The notes beneath the pieces were generated by a model, which did not search any database, was not told the origin of the DNA, and saw only the letters and a list, made by a program, of their open reading frames with translations. A DNA stretch of 64,000 nt from VGSG01 sp040756375 (GTDB lineage: Bacteria > Desulfobacterota > Desulfomonilia > Desulfomonilales > Desulfomonilaceae): the NCBI GenBank assembly GCA_040756375.1, contig JBFLZC010000015.1, forward strand, positions 1 to 64,000, given 5' to 3'. The number at the start of each line of letters is the position of its first letter. The first letter of the stretch is position 1. Made by a program: the position numbers and the translations under genes. Of the stretch, positions 61,128-64,000 are shown piece after piece.

Positions 61128-61857
61128 CGTGCTCTCCCGATCTTTATGTTCTTGTGTCGCCTGGCCGTTCTTGGCAGGCAGGATCATTATAGCACTCTCA
61201 ACCAAAGAAGAAGCCCTCGACTCCAATCTTTAAACATAGCGTTCTTGAGCCTCGCTGTCCACCCGCTATTAGGACGCTTGTCAAAAATTGCGACTGGTAC
61301 ATGTCCTTTAGTTCAGTACGGCGTGGAGGGAGCACAGCAAGGGGTCTTCAGCGATGAAGAGCCACCTGGCTCCGTGCTCGCGCGTCTGAGGGCGATGCGA
61401 CCTCTAAAGCGCTGAGGCGCAATGCAAGCGGCTCCGGGTCTTCCTCCGGCCTTTAAGGGTTGACTCTAACGGCTCAGGATGCTATGAAAACCGGCACGTA
61501 CTCGGGGCCATTTCCGGCTAGTTCGCTACTGAAGCACCGCACATCATTCCATAAAGCTGGCAAGCCGGGCATCTCAAAGCAGATCTCTCGATTTTAGGCC
61601 CCACAAGCATCCATGAATTGTCCGCTGATGTGTAGTGCGACCCACAGTAGTGAATCCTCTGTTCGTCTTGCCAAGCCTCACGTCCACGAGAGAGGGTAAT
61701 CGCGCGACCATCAGAATGCTCGCCGCGGAACCTGAGTATTCGATCAGCTTTGCGATTGCTCCAGCGTAGCGCTGCTTGAAGAAAGAAGGGTCAATGCTGA
61801 TCCTTGTCTCAAACACGCTGCGGCGCAGAGGAAAGCACAACGGAACGGGACCCGATC
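61128..61857. other. Divergent intergenic region, no gene seen
   Basis: About 730 bases between divergent pdxS and the transglutaminase-like gene. It should hold both promoters; I find none that is convincing. It includes the shared 15-mer CCACCCGCTATTAGG (about 61259-61273). The short frames have no coding character or ribosome sites. Confidence 0.5.
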
Positions 61858-63072
61858 ATGGCTTCTCCGATAAGAAGTACTGACCGGCGCATGTGGCTGC
61901 GGGCGACCTACGTAAGGCTGTCGGCTGCCTGGCTCGTCTGTTGTCTGTGCGCGTGCCCGGCTGGCGTTTTTGGGGCGGAACCAGAAGCGATAGATTGGTC
62001 CCGGGTGGCCAAGCTAAAGCCTGATCAGAAGGTGTTGATCTTCATCGAATCTCATCATCCCCTCACTCTGAAGGAACTTGCCGCGCTTGCAGACGCGGGC
62101 CTGGGGCCTGCGGATCGAGACCCGGGTCTGGTTGTCGGCATGTCAAAAGCAGTGTTCGCGACTAAAGTAAACCGTTGGGTCAAGGGCACCAGCTTGCCTC
62201 CTGGCCTGCGGGGGCGTCTTCTGGAACGGTTCTTCATGAGCGGGATTTACCGCGTAAGCCTCAAGATGGAACAGGAGGGATACAAAGGACCGCTTTCAGT
62301 GGAAGTGACCTTGCCGCGCGAAGGATTCGGCAGAAGGTTGCTGAAATTGGAGCGCGTTGTGCGACCCGCAACTCGCAATGAGATCCATGTGGACTCGGCC
62401 CAAAATCGTTGGCTCAAAATCGACTATGACGAAATCAGTGCCGGTCAAACTGTTAGAATCTCCGCTGGCTTCCGTTATCTCGTGGACATGGCCGAACTTC
62501 TCCGACACGATTTGATGCTTATCGATTCCGCTCGGAACAGCTCCTTCCCGCACGCGGTTCATCGTTTCTTGGACCCGGGCCACAAGATCGACCCGCGTAT
62601 TCCAAAAGCGGTTGAATGGGCGGCGCAATCAGGTCCTGAGCCTCCGGACGCACGTCGAGAATACCTACGTTTACAGGCTTTTCTCAAACAAGCCGTGTCG
62701 TACGATAAACGCAAACGCGAAAAGTATTTTGGGGGTCGCGCGGTCTATTCCGACATGGGCGAGATGTACCAAGAAATTCCGGTCACCCTCAACACCGGGA
62801 TGGGCGCCTGCCCTGACACCTCGCTCCTGGAGTGCGCGTTCCTCAGAGCCAGAGGCATTCCCTGCCGTACAGCAGGGCGGTTTGGTCATTTCTACACCCA
62901 GGTGTACGTGTCCGATCGCGGGTGGGTGTCCACATCGGTCACGCCCACAGGTATTCCGCTGATCGTTGACCCCGGACCCGATCACGTGCCTTATCAGAAG
63001 TGGAACCCCCGAATTCCGGTGCGCACCTCACGTTGGGAAGCCCGAATTAGAATCGAACCCATGGAGGAATGA
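61858..63072 (+). CDS. Secreted transglutaminase-like protein
   Basis: About 404 aa with an N-terminal export signal (LSAAWLVCCLCACPAGVFGA). The middle is unrecognised; residues near 265-380 resemble a transglutaminase core: TLNTGMGACPDTSLLECAFLR supplies the Cys, ARGIPCRTAGRFGHFYTQVYV the His, and DRGWVSTSVTPTG stands where active enzymes usually have WxxxD. The third catalytic residue thus looks replaced by Ser, so activity is doubtful. ATG at 61858 is chosen; 61804 and 61891 are alternatives. The stop is followed by the GNAT gene after 2 bases. Confidence 0.68.
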   Translation: MASPIRSTDRRMWLRATYVRLSAAWLVCCLCACPAGVFGAEPEAIDWSRVAKLKPDQKVLIFIESHHPLTLKELAALADAGLGPADRDPGLVVGMSKAVFATKVNRWVKGTSLPPGLRGRLLERFFMSGIYRVSLKMEQEGYKGPLSVEVTLPREGFGRRLLKLERVVRPATRNEIHVDSAQNRWLKIDYDEISAGQTVRISAGFRYLVDMAELLRHDLMLIDSARNSSFPHAVHRFLDPGHKIDPRIPKAVEWAAQSGPEPPDARREYLRLQAFLKQAVSYDKRKREKYFGGRAVYSDMGEMYQEIPVTLNTGMGACPDTSLLECAFLRARGIPCRTAGRFGHFYTQVYVSDRGWVSTSVTPTGIPLIVDPGPDHVPYQKWNPRIPVRTSRWEARIRIEPMEE

Positions 63073-63074
63073 AT

Positions 63075-64000
63075 ATGTCGCTCAGTCGTCTGGTATTCGC
63101 TCCCTACGAGTCCGAACGAGATTCCGAAGTCCATGAGTTGTTTTACGAATACCCTCACAAGAACTTTCAGCTCAAGTTCATGGGAATTGCAAAAGAGAAG
63201 ATGGCAGAATATCTCGCATCCACCCTCGCCAGACCCGACATCCAGGGCATCGGCCTCAGAGATGAGGGCCGGATGGTCGGGCTGGTGGCCTTACAGGCGT
63301 TGCCGTGGATGAGCGAGCATTTTGGGCTGCGCATGTACGCGGTGCCTCATCTATTGGCAAGATCCGACGGCCCGCTGGTTCATGCTCGGCTCTTGAGATA
63401 CCTTATAGAAGAGCGGCCGGACGTAGACTTTCTCGACTGCCGGGTCGCGGTGGATGACGTTCATTCTGCCCACGCCCTTGAGATTTGCGGTTTTCGTTAC
63501 GTCGGCACTGAGATCTACATGGGGCAATTGTTGGAAGGCTTGTCCCCTCCCAAATCACATTCTGAATTCGAGATCGGCGCGTGCACAGAGAGAGAGCGAG
63601 CGCAAGTGCTTGATATAGTCACCGAAACTCATGTCCACAATCGATTCGTTTACGATCCCTTCATACCCACTTCTGCTGCGAATTCACTTTACAGACGCCT
63701 AGTTGCCATGTGCTTTGAGCAGGAACAATTCACTGTGCTCGTTGCGCGTTCGCGAAACGAGGTTCACGGGTTCATAATCGCCAAATTGACCCCTGCATTC
63801 AGTTCCGCAGTAGGCATGGCCTGCGGAAGCCTCGACTTCATCGGGGTGCGACCAAAGAGCCGATTGCGTGGTCTTGGAATCCACCTCAACAGATGGGCAC
63901 TCTACCACATGGCTCTTAAGGGAGCCCAATACGTGGCGGTCCGCACCCTGGCCAGCAACTACGGGGCTGTCAGCACGTGCCACAGAACCGACTTCCGAGT
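63075..64000 (+). CDS. GNAT-family acetyltransferase-like protein (partial, runs off the right edge)
   Basis: Open reading frame from ATG 63075 (GGAGG 7 bases upstream) to the window end, 308 codons without a stop. Two tandem acetyltransferase-like halves: residues 1-150 are divergent, and 170-308 carry the acetyl-CoA loop SLDFIGVRPKSRLRGLGIHL (RxxGxG) and VAVRTLASNYGAVSTCHRTDF, resembling dTDP-sugar N-acetyltransferases (WecD type). Its start lies two bases after the preceding stop, so the two genes are probably cotranscribed. The C-terminus is missing. Confidence 0.75.
   Translation, partial: MSLSRLVFAPYESERDSEVHELFYEYPHKNFQLKFMGIAKEKMAEYLASTLARPDIQGIGLRDEGRMVGLVALQALPWMSEHFGLRMYAVPHLLARSDGPLVHARLLRYLIEERPDVDFLDCRVAVDDVHSAHALEICGFRYVGTEIYMGQLLEGLSPPKSHSEFEIGACTERERAQVLDIVTETHVHNRFVYDPFIPTSAANSLYRRLVAMCFEQEQFTVLVARSRNEVHGFIIAKLTPAFSSAVGMACGSLDFIGVRPKSRLRGLGIHLNRWALYHMALKGAQYVAVRTLASNYGAVSTCHRTDFR

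Overview
The window reads as a chromosomal segment of a strictly or mainly anaerobic, Gram-negative deltaproteobacterium (Desulfobacterota; a Desulfomonile- or Syntrophobacter-like sulfate reducer or syntroph is my best inference). The grounds are gene content: PerR-type Fur protein, rubrerythrin, desulfoferrodoxin, rubredoxins, a flavodiiron protein and an octaheme cytochrome in one block, an acuABC/acs locus, IspG, PdxST, and intergenic DNA rich in small palindromic repeats. No taxonomic marker such as 16S rRNA is present, so the assignment is tentative. The sequence comes from an assembly: there is an N-filled gap with homopolymer edges at 23391-23452.

Layout. 1-123: 3' end of a group II intron. 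447-3286: a penicillin-binding D,D-carboxypeptidase and a convergent sensor kinase. 3591-5979: dTDP-sugar genes rmlA-rmlC-rmlB. 6182-7288: ispG. 7344-13594 (minus strand): an acetyl-CoA synthetase locus with CBS-ACT protein (AcuB type), AcsA, GNAT acetyltransferase (AcuA type), HDAC-family deacetylase (AcuC type), and a second AMP-forming synthetase-like protein that lacks the usual catalytic, acetylatable lysine. 14105-16024: MerR regulator and an FMN-reductase/SCP2 fusion. 16025-22154: repeat-rich DNA, unknown secreted and membrane proteins, a stand-alone GcvH-like protein, an alcohol dehydrogenase and a four-repeat secreted protein. 22567-25380: purine salvage (MTA/nucleoside phosphorylase, adenine deaminase).

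26120-42974 is the most striking region: about 17 kb, all on the plus strand, devoted to O2, peroxide, superoxide and probably NO or hydroxylamine handling. It holds perR, rubrerythrin, desulfoferrodoxin, a CX4C rubredoxin, an exported thioredoxin-like protein, an exported peroxiredoxin, an octaheme HAO-like cytochrome, a tiny zinc-ribbon protein, two flavodoxin-fold proteins, a classical rubredoxin, a flavodiiron protein, a HEAT-repeat protein, a complete bo3-type quinol oxidase (cyoABCDE), cytochrome bd (cydAB), thiol peroxidase and a rubrerythrin-like diiron protein. Soluble cytoplasmic reductases, periplasmic scavengers and two membrane oxidases together form layered oxygen protection.

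42995-48554: an orphan RND/HlyD-type adaptor, small proteins, then a minus-strand set of b5-type membrane cytochrome, UbiA prenyltransferase, methyltransferase and histidine kinase. 48882-51228 (minus): a Cys-rich protein and dnaX, with the SRP RNA gene (ffs) directly upstream of dnaX. 51662-55509: a Spy/CpxP-like protein, a hybrid histidine kinase and a Cys-rich protein. 55525-61127: amidohydrolase, thioesterase, SIS-domain isomerase, and the minus-strand set pdxS-pdxT-truA-radical SAM. 61858-64000: a transglutaminase-like secreted protein and a GNAT acetyltransferase cut by the window end. I saw no tRNA, 5S/16S/23S rRNA, CRISPR array, integrase or intact insertion sequence.
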